Of a stretch of DNA of 64,000 nucleotides, positions 17,441 to 25,861 are shown piece by piece. The translations under genes were made by a program, and so were the position numbers. The first letter of the stretch is position 1. Every line of letters starts with the position of its first letter. Source of the stretch: Nitratireductor sp. Its GTDB lineage: Bacteria > Pseudomonadota > Alphaproteobacteria > Rhizobiales > Rhizobiaceae. The stretch is taken from the NCBI GenBank assembly GCA_017854535.1, contig JAFMHL010000010.1:19728-83727 (forward strand), read 5' to 3'. The notes beneath the pieces were generated by a model. That model had not been told where the DNA came from. It made no database searches and worked only from the letters and a program-made list of their open reading frames with translations.

Positions 17441-17462
17441 TGCAAACGATTTGCATTTGCAA
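17441..17462. promoter_or_regulatory. Mur/Fur-type operator between mur and sitA
   Basis: TGCAAA-CGA-TTTGCA (17441-17455) is a perfect inverted repeat, directly followed by TTTGCAA. A further ATTTGCAT half site lies at 17413-17420. Such TGCAAA/TTTGCA elements resemble Mur-responsive sequences described in rhizobia. It sits about 70 bases upstream of the sitA start and 100 bases upstream of mur. Confidence 0.65.
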
Positions 17463-17531
17463 TTAAGTTGACGAACCTGCGCCTTTGCCCTACCTTTTAA
17501 ATATTATATCAATGTCCAATCGAGGCCCCCA

Positions 17532-18440
17532 ATGGCGTTCTGCCATATTTCCAAAATTCGAGACATAATCGCCGCGTCAGTCTTATCGGTCTCATTGATC
17601 CATATGCCATCATCGGCATTGGCAAAATTAAAAGCAGTAACCACCTTTACAGTCATCGCAGACATGGCAAAAAATGTTGCCGGTGATGCCGCTGAGGTGG
17701 TTTCCATAACCAAACCCGGCGCAGAAATTCACAATTATCAGCCAACCCCCCGCGATATTATCAAGGCAATTGATGCCGATGTAGTTCTCTGGAATGGGCT
17801 AAATCTTGAATTATGGTTTGAGAAATTCTTCAACAATCTGGAAGATGTCCCAAGCGTTATCGTTTCTGAAGGGGTGACCCCAATCGGGATTGGTGACGGA
17901 CCTTATAATGGCAAGCCAAACCCACATGCCTGGATGTCTCCTTCGGACGCTCTCACCTATGTGGACAATATTGCCAAAGCGTTCGCAAAATATGACCCTG
18001 AAAACGCAGCGATTTATTTAAAAAACGCAGAAAACTACAAAAGTGAGATCAATGCTGCAGTTGCGCCTGTAAGAGAGCTTTTGCAAAACATACCTGAGGA
18101 GCGCCGTTGGTTGGTTACCAGTGAAGGAGCGTTTAGCTATCTGGCGCGCGATTTCAATCTAAACGAAGCCTATCTCTGGCCGATCAATGCCGATCAGCAA
18201 GGAACGCCGCAACAGGTTCGAAAAGTCATTGACCTCATTCGAGAGAAAAACATTCCTGCAATTTTCAGTGAGAGCACAGTCCCGTCAGATCCTGCAGAGC
18301 AAGTTGCAAGGGAAACAAGCGCCACTTATGGAGGCGTTTTATATGTGGACTCTCTAACGGACGGGTCTGGCCCAGTGCCCACTTATCTGGATCTTCTTAA
18401 AGTCACGACGCAAACCATCGCAAACGGATTGAGGCCATGA
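17532..18440 (+). CDS. sitA: Manganese/iron ABC transporter substrate-binding protein
   Basis: A 302-residue cluster A-I (ZnuA/SitA/PsaA) periplasmic metal-binding protein. The N-terminal signal peptide ends near SSALA. Metal-ligand motifs are HNYQPTPRD (His), PHAWMSP (His), FSESTVP (Glu) and YVDSLT (Asp). The absence of a His-rich loop and the neighbouring Mur-type regulator favour Mn over Zn. ATG at 17532 follows GAGG. It overlaps sitB by ATGA. Confidence 0.92.
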   Translation: MAFCHISKIRDIIAASVLSVSLIHMPSSALAKLKAVTTFTVIADMAKNVAGDAAEVVSITKPGAEIHNYQPTPRDIIKAIDADVVLWNGLNLELWFEKFFNNLEDVPSVIVSEGVTPIGIGDGPYNGKPNPHAWMSPSDALTYVDNIAKAFAKYDPENAAIYLKNAENYKSEINAAVAPVRELLQNIPEERRWLVTSEGAFSYLARDFNLNEAYLWPINADQQGTPQQVRKVIDLIREKNIPAIFSESTVPSDPAEQVARETSATYGGVLYVDSLTDGSGPVPTYLDLLKVTTQTIANGLRP

Positions 18441-19300
18441 GCGCATCATCAGGCATCGCTGTTAAAAATGTCACTGTTACTTACCGAAATGGCGTAACCG
18501 CCCTAAAAGCAGCCAGTTTTGAGATTCCAACTGGAACCATTACTGCGCTCGTGGGCGTCAATGGCAGCGGCAAATCCACATTATTCAAAGCAATCATGGG
18601 CTTTGTCCCCCTGGCATCAGGAGAGGTTTCGATACTCGGATCGAAAGCCAAACAAGCCCTTAGCAAAGTAAAAATTGCCTACGTACCCCAGGCAGAAGAA
18701 GTAGACTGGAATTTTCCGATTCTGGTTGAAGATGTCGTGATGATGGGTCGTTATGGCCATATGAATTTCATGCGTATTGCCAAAACCCATGACAAGGAAA
18801 TTGTCACCCAATCGCTCAAACGTGTTGGCATGCTGGAGTTTCGCAAACGGCAAATTGGAGAACTTTCCGGCGGTCAAAAGAAGCGCGTTTTTCTGGCCCG
18901 TGCCCTCGCCCAGGAAAGCGAAGTCATCTTGCTTGATGAACCTTTCACGGGTGTAGATGTCAAAACCGAAGCCGCTATTATTGAACTTTTGTCTGCACTT
19001 CGCGATGAAGGCAAAGTCATGCTTGTCTCAACTCATAATTTGGGGAGTGTCCCTGAATTCTGTGATCGGACAATTTTGATCAACAAAACCATTCTTGCCT
19101 ACGGTTTGACCAAAGATGTCTTCACCCCTGAAAACCTTGAGAACACCTTTGGCGGTGTTCTGCGCCACTTTATCCTTTCTGGCTCGGATCTTCACGATGA
19201 TGAAGATACCCGCCAGGTGACCGTTATCACCGATGATGAGCGGCCCTTGGTCTTGTATCATGATCAACCAGAGCAAACTGAAAAGCCATCAGATGATTGA
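18437..19300 (+). CDS. sitB: Manganese/iron ABC transporter ATP-binding protein
   Basis: A 287-residue ABC ATPase energising SitCD. Walker A is GVNGSGKST (40-48), the signature is LSGGQKKR, Walker B is VILLDEPF, and the switch His is in STHNLG. A C-terminal acidic tail (about 40 residues, HDDEDTRQ and beyond) extends past the core domain. It overlaps sitA by ATGA and sitC by eight bases. Confidence 0.94.
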   Translation: MSASSGIAVKNVTVTYRNGVTALKAASFEIPTGTITALVGVNGSGKSTLFKAIMGFVPLASGEVSILGSKAKQALSKVKIAYVPQAEEVDWNFPILVEDVVMMGRYGHMNFMRIAKTHDKEIVTQSLKRVGMLEFRKRQIGELSGGQKKRVFLARALAQESEVILLDEPFTGVDVKTEAAIIELLSALRDEGKVMLVSTHNLGSVPEFCDRTILINKTILAYGLTKDVFTPENLENTFGGVLRHFILSGSDLHDDEDTRQVTVITDDERPLVLYHDQPEQTEKPSDD

Positions 19301-20159
19301 TATGCTCTTAGAACCCTTCGCTTACAACTATATGGTCAATGCTATGTTTGTCAGTGCGCTTGTCGGCGGGGTCTGTGCATTTCTGTCTTGTTATTTGATC
19401 ATGAAAGGATGGAGCTTGATCGGTGATGCCCTTTCCCATGCTATCGTTCCCGGCGTTGCCGGCGCCTATATGCTGGGCATTCCTTTCTCTTTAGGCGCAT
19501 TCTTTTCCGGTGGCCTTGCAGCAGCAGCGATGCTTTTTCTAAATGCTAGAACCAAACTTCGCGAAGATGCTATTATCGGCTTGATCTTCACTTCCTTCTT
19601 CGGGCTTGGCCTGTTCATGGTATCGTTGTCACCAACATCCGTGAATATTCAAACCATCGTCCTTGGCAATGTATTGGCCATTTCGCCTGGTGACACGCTG
19701 CAACTGGTAATCATATCAGTCGTGACTTTGATTATATTGACTTTGAAATGGCAAGATTTCATGGTCGCCTTTTTTGACGAAAACCATGGCCGTTCCATTG
19801 GTTTGAATCCTGATGTTCTGAAGGTCGTATTCTTTGCCCTTCTAGCGGCTTCAACCGTAGCAGCCCTGCAAACTGTTGGCGCATTCTTGGTGATCGCAAT
19901 GGTCGTAACCCCCGGCGCAACAGCCTATTTGCTGACCGATCGCTTCCCGTCAATGATTAGAATTGCCGTCACAATCGGCACATTATCAAGCTTTTTCGGA
20001 GCCTATTTAAGCTACCATCTAAACGCAGCAACCGGCGGTATCATCGTACTATTGCAGACACTGATATTCTTGATCGCTTTCTTCTTCGCTCCCAAACATG
20101 GAATGCTTGCTGCGCGCCGCAAAAGCCGTGAAGCGTTGAGAATTGGTGCGGACACATGA
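19293..20159 (+). CDS. sitC: Manganese/iron ABC transporter permease
   Basis: A 288-residue ABC-3 family integral membrane permease with about eight hydrophobic segments. It carries [16 protein letters not shown] and the [15 protein letters not shown] loop typical of SitC/ZnuB proteins. The start at 19293 (MIDMLLEPF) overlaps sitB by eight bases; 19302 is an alternative just after the sitB stop. A longer frame from 19233 lies in sitB and is rejected. It is paralogous to sitD, with which it should form a heterodimer. Confidence 0.92.
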   Translation: MIDMLLEPFAYNYMVNAMFVSALVGGVCAFLSCYLIMKGWSLIGDALSHAIVPGVAGAYMLGIPFSLGAFFSGGLAAAAMLFLNARTKLREDAIIGLIFTSFFGLGLFMVSLSPTSVNIQTIVLGNVLAISPGDTLQLVIISVVTLIILTLKWQDFMVAFFDENHGRSIGLNPDVLKVVFFALLAASTVAALQTVGAFLVIAMVVTPGATAYLLTDRFPSMIRIAVTIGTLSSFFGAYLSYHLNAATGGIIVLLQTLIFLIAFFFAPKHGMLAARRKSREALRIGADT

Positions 20160-20989
20160 TCGATACTTTGATTCAACCCTTCCAATTCGCATTCATGCAA
20201 CAGGCTTTTGCCATTGCATTGCTGATCGCGGTTCCAGCTGCGCTGCTCTCTTGTTTTCTAGTTTTAAAAGGCTGGGCATTGATGGGCGATGCCATTTCTC
20301 ATGCCGTCTTGCCAGGTATTGTTCTGGCTTGGATCATAGGCCTTCCCCTGGCGATTGGCGCATTTATTGCAGGTATGACCTGCGCTTTGTCGACAGGATA
20401 TCTCACCACCAACAGTCGATTGCGCGAAGATACGGTGATGGGCATTGTCTTTTCTGGCATGTTCGCGCTGGGGCTCGTTATGTACACCGCCATACAAACT
20501 GATGTGCATCTAGACCATATTCTTTTTGGTAATATTCTTGGTGTTTCTTGGCGTGAGGTTATTGAAACGGGCATTCTTGCCCTCGTAATTTCAGCAATAG
20601 TTGTCCTGAGGCGTAAAGATTTTTTACTACACGCCTTTGATCTTCAACATGCAAAGGCAATCGGACTTCCAGTACAATGGCTGCATTATAGTCTACTGAT
20701 TATGCTGGCACTGGCAATTGTGTCGGCCTTAAAAGCAGTTGGCATCATCCTCGCAATAGCGCTGCTTATATCGCCGGGTGCAATCGCATTTCTAATCACC
20801 AAGCGGTTTGATACGATGCTGCTAACTGCTGTTCTGATCTCCGTAATTTCATCTTTCCTAGGGGTCTATTTTTCCTTTTATTTAGACAGTGCGCCTGCCC
20901 CAACCATCGTACTGGTCATGGCTCTTTGCTTTGTAGTTGTGTTCATCTGGAAAAGCATGGATGTCGCCCGAGCAACGCAAAAGACCTAA
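20156..20989 (+). CDS. sitD: Manganese/iron ABC transporter permease
   Basis: A 277-residue ABC-3 permease with the same plan as SitC: GDAISHAVLPGIVLAW, LREDTVMGIVFSGMF and many hydrophobic helices. It begins at ATGA overlapping the sitC stop. It is the last gene of sitABCD, with no obvious terminator in the 96 bases before the next gene. Confidence 0.92.
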   Translation: MIDTLIQPFQFAFMQQAFAIALLIAVPAALLSCFLVLKGWALMGDAISHAVLPGIVLAWIIGLPLAIGAFIAGMTCALSTGYLTTNSRLREDTVMGIVFSGMFALGLVMYTAIQTDVHLDHILFGNILGVSWREVIETGILALVISAIVVLRRKDFLLHAFDLQHAKAIGLPVQWLHYSLLIMLALAIVSALKAVGIILAIALLISPGAIAFLITKRFDTMLLTAVLISVISSFLGVYFSFYLDSAPAPTIVLVMALCFVVVFIWKSMDVARATQKT

Positions 20990-21085
20990 CGAGATAAAAT
21001 CGCATAAGTTGCGAATCTTACCAAAAACCCTTGCAGCCCATAACCATGTCATTTACTCATCTTTGACAAATTAAGTGAGGCAGGC

Positions 21086-22267
21086 ATGAAATTCGATTTT
21101 GACAAAGTAGTAGACCGCAGAAACTCTCATTCAGCCAAATGGGACGGAATGGCAGGTGCTGTGGGGGCAACAGCCCCAGACGCAATTGCCATGTGGGTTG
21201 CTGATATGGATTTCGAAGCGCCGCCAGCCGTAAAAGAAGCCTTGCTGGAAGAGGTGAACCGTTCGACCCACGGCTATTACACCAACGACATTACCTGGAA
21301 AACAGCCATGAGCGATTGGTTGGATCGCCATCATGGATATAAGCCAGACCCTGAATGGATTACCCCAACCTCAGGAATAGTCTCTGCCCTTGGATTGATC
21401 TTGCAAGCCTTTACAGAAGAAAACGATAGCGTCGTCGTTTTTTCACCTGCCTATCATGCGTTTGATAAAATCATCAAAGCCAATAACCGCCACATCCATA
21501 ACCAGCAAATGATCAATGAGCAGGGCAAATATCGGATGGACTTTGATGGCCTTAAGGCCTCGATGCCAAAAAATGCAAAAGTCGTATTTTTCTGTTCGCC
21601 CCATAATCCCGGCGGACGTGTGTGGGACGAGGCAGAAATTCGCCAATTGGCTGATTTTTGTATTGAAAATAATCTCATTCTTGTCTCAGATGAGATTCAC
21701 CATGATCTGGTATATTCAGGCGCAACGCATCACGCGACAGCAAAAGTCGCTCCAGACATTGAGGAGCATCTAATTACATGTGTTGCTGCAACAAAAACCT
21801 TCAACCTTGCTGGCGCTCACATTGGCGGCTGCATTATTTCCAATTCGAAAATGCGGAAGCAATTTCGTGACGTTTGTAACCGTTCAGGTCTACTTTCTCT
21901 GCCTTTGTTTGGCATGATTGCTACTGAAGCTGCACAGCGCCATGGCGATGAATGGCTCTCGCAATTGCTCCCATATCTTGAAGCAAACCGCGATCTATTG
22001 GCCGAGCGTATTGTTCGAGCCGTGCCCGGAAGCCGGCCGATGCATTTGCAATCTACTTACCTTGGTTGGGTGGATTTTGCTGGAACAGGCCTTACAAAAG
22101 ATGACTATATGCATCGCCTTACCCACAAAGCACGCCTCGGCGTCAGCACTGGTCCACAATTTGGCCCGGGCGGGGAAAGCTGGGTCCGATTTAATTTTGC
22201 AACACCGCGCTCCATAGTGTCAGAAGCATTGGACAGGATGGAAGAAGCCTTCAAAGATCTGGCTTAA
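21086..22267 (+). CDS. patB: MalY/PatB-type PLP-dependent C-S lyase
   Basis: A 393-residue fold-type I aminotransferase-like enzyme, probably a cystathionine or cysteine-S-conjugate beta-lyase. The N-terminus has AMWVADMDFEAPPAV, the mid-region SPHNPGGRVW and SDEIHHDL, and the PLP lysine is K237 in AATKTFNLAGAHIGG. It releases thiol, pyruvate and ammonia. It is a stand-alone gene with its own leader containing GTGAGGCAGGC as Shine-Dalgarno. Confidence 0.88.
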   Translation: MKFDFDKVVDRRNSHSAKWDGMAGAVGATAPDAIAMWVADMDFEAPPAVKEALLEEVNRSTHGYYTNDITWKTAMSDWLDRHHGYKPDPEWITPTSGIVSALGLILQAFTEENDSVVVFSPAYHAFDKIIKANNRHIHNQQMINEQGKYRMDFDGLKASMPKNAKVVFFCSPHNPGGRVWDEAEIRQLADFCIENNLILVSDEIHHDLVYSGATHHATAKVAPDIEEHLITCVAATKTFNLAGAHIGGCIISNSKMRKQFRDVCNRSGLLSLPLFGMIATEAAQRHGDEWLSQLLPYLEANRDLLAERIVRAVPGSRPMHLQSTYLGWVDFAGTGLTKDDYMHRLTHKARLGVSTGPQFGPGGESWVRFNFATPRSIVSEALDRMEEAFKDLA

Positions 22268-22288
22268 TAGGTGCTTCCAAAAGCGTAA

Positions 22289-22320
22289 TTTTTCCTTTTG
22301 GTTAAAAAACCACGGAAAAA
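22289..22320. other. Imperfect stem-loop after patB
   Basis: TTTTTCC (22289-22295) pairs with GGAAAAA (22314-22320), and GGTT (22300-22303) with AACC (22308-22311), leaving an internal bulge. There is no T-run on the plus side, so it is a weak terminator candidate for patB at best. The right arm overlaps a 25-base sequence repeated at 28932-28956. Confidence 0.35.
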
Positions 22321-22337
22321 GACAAAAACGCTCTTGA
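22313..22337. repeat. 25-base dispersed repeat, copy 1
   Basis: This segment, with core AGACAAAAAC and ending CTTGA, matches 28932-28956 at 22 of 25 positions by hand alignment. Here it is followed by CCCTTACGTAATAAT in the intergenic space between two convergent genes. No ORF starts downstream. Confidence 0.5.
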
Positions 22338-22377
22338 ACTTTCCCTTACGTAATAATACATCACGTAGCTAGAGGCT

Positions 22378-22444
22378 TGATCAAGGCCCCCCACTTTTCC
22401 TTGATCATGCATGGCTGTTCCAGTTCATGTAGTGGTCTGACCAC
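22378..22444. other. Intergenic hairpin and FadR-like palindrome
   Basis: TGATCAAGG (22378-22386) pairs with CCTTGATCA (22399-22407) around a 12-base loop, a perfect 9-bp stem. Downstream, GTGGTCTGACCAC (22432-22444) is a perfect palindrome with the TGGTCNGACCA core known for FadR/GntR-family operators. Both lie in the 201-base gap between convergent patB and the CoA-transferase gene, where operators are not expected. Confidence 0.45.
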
Positions 22445-22468
22445 AGCCTCTATTTAGCACATCTAAAA

Positions 22469-23671
22469 CTATGCTTGACCGAACGCACCCTTGGCTTTTG
22501 CAGCGCCAATATCAGCTTCGCTCCAACCCATTTCCATTAGCACTTCCTGCGTGTCAGCTCCTTGGCGCGGTGGTTCGCGATCAACTTGAGTTTTGAAATC
22601 AGAATATTTTACCGGATGATGGATCGCCATGTAAGAACCCTCGCTGGGATGCTCGCGAACCTCAGCCAGACCAGCCTCCTTGATCTGCGGATCCTCAAGC
22701 ACTGATTCCAAGGTATGAACCCGCATGCAGGGTACATTTGCTTCGCGTAAAACTTCCATCCACTCATCGGTGGTGCGCTGGGCTGCGATCACTTCAGTCA
22801 GCTTGTAAATCTCGTCAATATTCTTGGTGCGCGCCGCATAGGTTTTAAACCTTGGATCATCTGCCAGTTCAGGCATACCGCCAAGCGCGAAATAACGGCG
22901 CCAGTTTTCATCAGAATATGGCATCATCGCGATATGCCCGTCTTTCGTTGCATAGGGCTTGCGATTGGGACTAACCGAACGGCTATAGGCAGTCGTTCCT
23001 TCCGGCGGTACAAATGTATAGCCAAATAGGTTTTCAACCATATTGTAGGCGACCATACATTCCATCATTGGCACTTCTATAAATTGCCCACGACCAGTCC
23101 GCTCCTTATGCAGTAATCCGGCTAGAACAGCGTTAGCAGCGAAAAGGCCAGTTGTCTTGTCTGCCACAAGCCCTGGAATATAACGCGGCGTTTTACTGCC
23201 ATCTTGACGCGGCAACATAGTGGTTAAACCGCTGGCCGCCTGCACCAAATCATCATAAGCCTGTCTGCCTTCGTAATGCCCGCCCGTGCCAAAGCCAACG
23301 GCATGAACATAAACAATATCTTTCTTAATGGCTTTGACACTTTCATAATCAAAACCCAGACGCTTCATTCCGCCAGCGCGTATGTTATGAAAAAACACAT
23401 CTGATTTGGCGATCAATTGTTGCAGAATTTTCTTGGCTTCAGGGTTTCCAAGATCAAGCGTCATCGCGCGTTTGTTGCGATTGATCGTCATATAAATCGG
23501 GCCCATGCCTTCAGAGCGCATTGGGCCTGCATGGCGCATGATGTCGCCGCCGGGGGTTTCAACCTTGATGACATCAGCCCCCATATCACCGAGCAATTGC
23601 GTCGCAAATGGCCCCAGGACCACTGACGTCAAATCCAATATTGTATAACCCGACAGCATCCCATTGGTCAT
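22469..23671 (-). CDS. CaiB/BaiF-type (family III) CoA-transferase
   Basis: A 400-residue class III CoA-transferase: N-terminal LTSVVLGPFATQLLGDMGADVIKVE, the RNKRAMTLDL motif, and the catalytic-Asp segment GRQAYDDLVQAASG. The family moves CoA between carboxylic acids (carnitine, formyl/oxalyl, 2-methyl-branched or dicarboxylic acids), and the substrate cannot be read from sequence. A GGAG element supports the ATG at 23671. It is monocistronic and convergent with patB. Confidence 0.88.
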   Translation of the reverse strand: MTNGMLSGYTILDLTSVVLGPFATQLLGDMGADVIKVETPGGDIMRHAGPMRSEGMGPIYMTINRNKRAMTLDLGNPEAKKILQQLIAKSDVFFHNIRAGGMKRLGFDYESVKAIKKDIVYVHAVGFGTGGHYEGRQAYDDLVQAASGLTTMLPRQDGSKTPRYIPGLVADKTTGLFAANAVLAGLLHKERTGRGQFIEVPMMECMVAYNMVENLFGYTFVPPEGTTAYSRSVSPNRKPYATKDGHIAMMPYSDENWRRYFALGGMPELADDPRFKTYAARTKNIDEIYKLTEVIAAQRTTDEWMEVLREANVPCMRVHTLESVLEDPQIKEAGLAEVREHPSEGSYMAIHHPVKYSDFKTQVDREPPRQGADTQEVLMEMGWSEADIGAAKAKGAFGQA

Positions 23672-23845
23672 TCAAACAAACTCCGATTATCTTTCCTGAT
23701 GCCTAGCACGGGATGGGCTCGCATTACCAGAAGTCCAGCACATCGCTCACCAATCACATTCAAGAATTACATGCCGCAAACATCCAGAGATTGATTTTCG
23801 TTTTTTTCGCGTTAAGCTTTGTTGATAAACAAAGGAGAAATGCAC

Positions 23846-24733
23846 ATGCCCATTCATCTCCAGTCCAACCTGTCACGCTTCATCTGTTGCTTATTTGTAG
23901 GCACAGCCTGGCTGCTTTTCGCAATAAACGCGTTATCTGCCCAAGAACGCAGACCCAGCACCTGTCTTGCAATCGCTCAAAATCAAGACATGTTCAATGT
24001 GATGACTGTCGCTTATAGCGATCAGAAACCGTTATTTGCTCAAGCCAATAAATACAGCGTCAAAATTCGATATGCGACCCATTCGACATTCCGCATTGAA
24101 AGTCCGGAGGGTATTATTATAGCCACCGACTTCGCCGGACGCGCAGGTACTGGCCGCCTGCCGGATATCGTAACCATGAACCATGCCCACGGCACCCATT
24201 TCACCCTCACCCCTGATGCTGGAATTCCCCATATTTTGCGCGGCTGGGGAACCACAGATACACCAGCAAGCCATTATCTTGAAGTGGCAGACACACTAAC
24301 CCGCAATGTTACCTCAGATATTTACCGAAGCGGGTTTTTGGTCGAGGAAAACGGCAATTCCATATTCATCTTTGAAATTGCAGGGCTTTGTATCGGTCAT
24401 GTCGGCCATCTCCATCACACCTTAACGCCAGAGCATTTTGCAGCCATTGGCCGACTGGATATTTTAATGCTGCCTGTCGATGGTTCCATGACGATGAGCA
24501 CCGCTGGCATGTCAGAACTAGCCCGTCAGTTCCGCTCCTCCATCATCCTGCCTATGCATTGGTTCAGCGGTTTCTCGCTGCAACGCTTCGTGCAAAATAT
24601 TGGAACAAGCTTCCCCATTGATGCAAGGAGCGAAAGCGAATTTGAAGTGTCGCTAAACACGCTATCTGCAACGCCAACGGTTATCATCTTACAGCCCGAA
24701 CTGAGCGACGATCGTTTCTTTTCAGATCCGTAA
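23846..24733 (+). CDS. Secreted metallo-beta-lactamase-fold hydrolase
   Basis: A 295-residue MBL-fold protein related to the UlaG/UPF0173 group. ATG at 23846 lies eight bases after GGAG; upstream TTG and ATG codons in frame are poorly spaced. A signal peptide is clear (hydrophobic CLFVGTAWLLFAINALSA, cleavage before QERR), so it is periplasmic or exported. The metal motif reads NHAHGTHF: the first two His are present but the usual Asp of HxHxDH is Thr. GHVGHLHH and MLPVDGSM supply further candidate ligands. Substrate unknown. Confidence 0.75.
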   Translation: MPIHLQSNLSRFICCLFVGTAWLLFAINALSAQERRPSTCLAIAQNQDMFNVMTVAYSDQKPLFAQANKYSVKIRYATHSTFRIESPEGIIIATDFAGRAGTGRLPDIVTMNHAHGTHFTLTPDAGIPHILRGWGTTDTPASHYLEVADTLTRNVTSDIYRSGFLVEENGNSIFIFEIAGLCIGHVGHLHHTLTPEHFAAIGRLDILMLPVDGSMTMSTAGMSELARQFRSSIILPMHWFSGFSLQRFVQNIGTSFPIDARSESEFEVSLNTLSATPTVIILQPELSDDRFFSDP

Positions 24734-24754
24734 AATCAGGCGAATTCGAAATAA

Positions 24755-25264
24755 TCAAGACTTTTCGATTTCATTGATATCGGCGGCGCTCATCTCAAAC
24801 GCCTTGCCAAATCCACCATTCAATGCAACGCGTTCGACGCTCATTTTATAAAAAGCGAAATCACCAAAATCGACATAAAGTTCTGACTTTGGATGCTTAT
24901 TGAGCCAGAACGCCCGTCGCGCAGGGTGAACTGCATCGTCGCGGCTCAATTTTTCAACCTTCCCGATTACTGTCACCCTTGGAAAAGCCAAGGGGTCTCC
25001 TTTTTGTAGTGGCTCTCCAAACAGGATCGAAGCCCTTCCATCAATCTTCAGGGCTTTCGAATGGCCTGAAAGATCAGAAGCCAGAAAGAACGGCGAACCA
25101 TCCTTTTCCATCGCAACAGCAACCCGCGATACCAAGGGATAGCCAGTATCAGGTTCAAGGACGGCGATGGATGCAAATTGGGCATTCTCAATCAGGCCCC
25201 GCGCCTGCGCCCGCGCTTCATCACTGGTTTCACGAATGGGATTGGTTTTGGATGGTTCAGGCAT
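24755..25264 (-). CDS. HugZ-like pyridoxamine-5'-phosphate-oxidase-fold protein
   Basis: A 169-residue split-barrel FMN/heme-binding-fold protein. Segments FASIAVLEPDTGYPLVSRVAVAM and LSGHSKAL resemble HugZ heme-utilisation and related flavin-binding proteins. It starts 3 bases after the preceding thioredoxin-like gene on the same strand, so the two are cotranscribed. Heme degradation, FMN reduction or a stress role are all possible; no other heme gene is adjacent. Confidence 0.75.
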   Translation of the reverse strand: MPEPSKTNPIRETSDEARAQARGLIENAQFASIAVLEPDTGYPLVSRVAVAMEKDGSPFFLASDLSGHSKALKIDGRASILFGEPLQKGDPLAFPRVTVIGKVEKLSRDDAVHPARRAFWLNKHPKSELYVDFGDFAFYKMSVERVALNGGFGKAFEMSAADINEIEKS

Positions 25265-25267
25265 TTT

Positions 25268-25813
25268 CTAAGACCACTTTATAGAACAACCAATGGAAGG
25301 CGTTTGCTTCTCCGGGCCGCTTCCTGTTTTGGCAACTTGCAGCATGGCTTCGAGCAATTCAGGAGTGCGAATTGCCGCATTCCCCATTTTTGCATCGTCC
25401 AGCCGCCCTCGATATTGCAATTTATACTTATTGTTAAATCCAAAAAAATCCGGCGTGCATACAGCGCCATAGGTCCGACCAACGCTCTGATCTTCATCTA
25501 CCAAGTAGGGGAAATTAATTCCATGGCGGATCGAGAACCGTTTCATATTCTCAGGAGAATCATCCGTTACATATCGATAGTCATTCGACATGATGCCAAC
25601 CACACCAATACCGTTTTCTTGAAGAACTGCCGCATCACTCACAAGTCGATCAATAATGGCTTTCACATAGGGACAATGATTGCACATGAAGACAACCAGC
25701 AATCCATTCTTGCCCATTAGTTGGTCAAGCGCGTAGGATGTTCCATCAAGGTCGCTTAACGAAAATGTTGGCGCTTTCCATCCAAAGTCGCAAATTGGTG
25801 TATCAAGCAGCAC
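25268..25813 (-). CDS. Thioredoxin-fold (AhpC/TSA-like) protein
   Basis: A 181-residue thioredoxin-like protein with an active-site-like CNHCPYV motif after VVFMCNH, and FFGFNNKYKLQYRGRLDD later. The start is GTG at 25813, supported by AAGGA seven bases upstream. There is no signal peptide, so it is a cytosolic redox protein, cotranscribed with the HugZ-like gene. The family is widespread in alphaproteobacteria without a firm function. Confidence 0.8.
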   Translation of the reverse strand: MLLDTPICDFGWKAPTFSLSDLDGTSYALDQLMGKNGLLVVFMCNHCPYVKAIIDRLVSDAAVLQENGIGVVGIMSNDYRYVTDDSPENMKRFSIRHGINFPYLVDEDQSVGRTYGAVCTPDFFGFNNKYKLQYRGRLDDAKMGNAAIRTPELLEAMLQVAKTGSGPEKQTPSIGCSIKWS

Positions 25814-25861
25814 GGCAATATCCTTTTGTTTCCTTCAGTATAACTTAGACCAAACTCAACC

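Noticed and set aside
22377..22407. TTGATCAAGG as an FNR box
   Set aside because: It lacks the N4 spacing of TTGAT-N4-ATCAA; the two TGATCA copies pair better as a hairpin.
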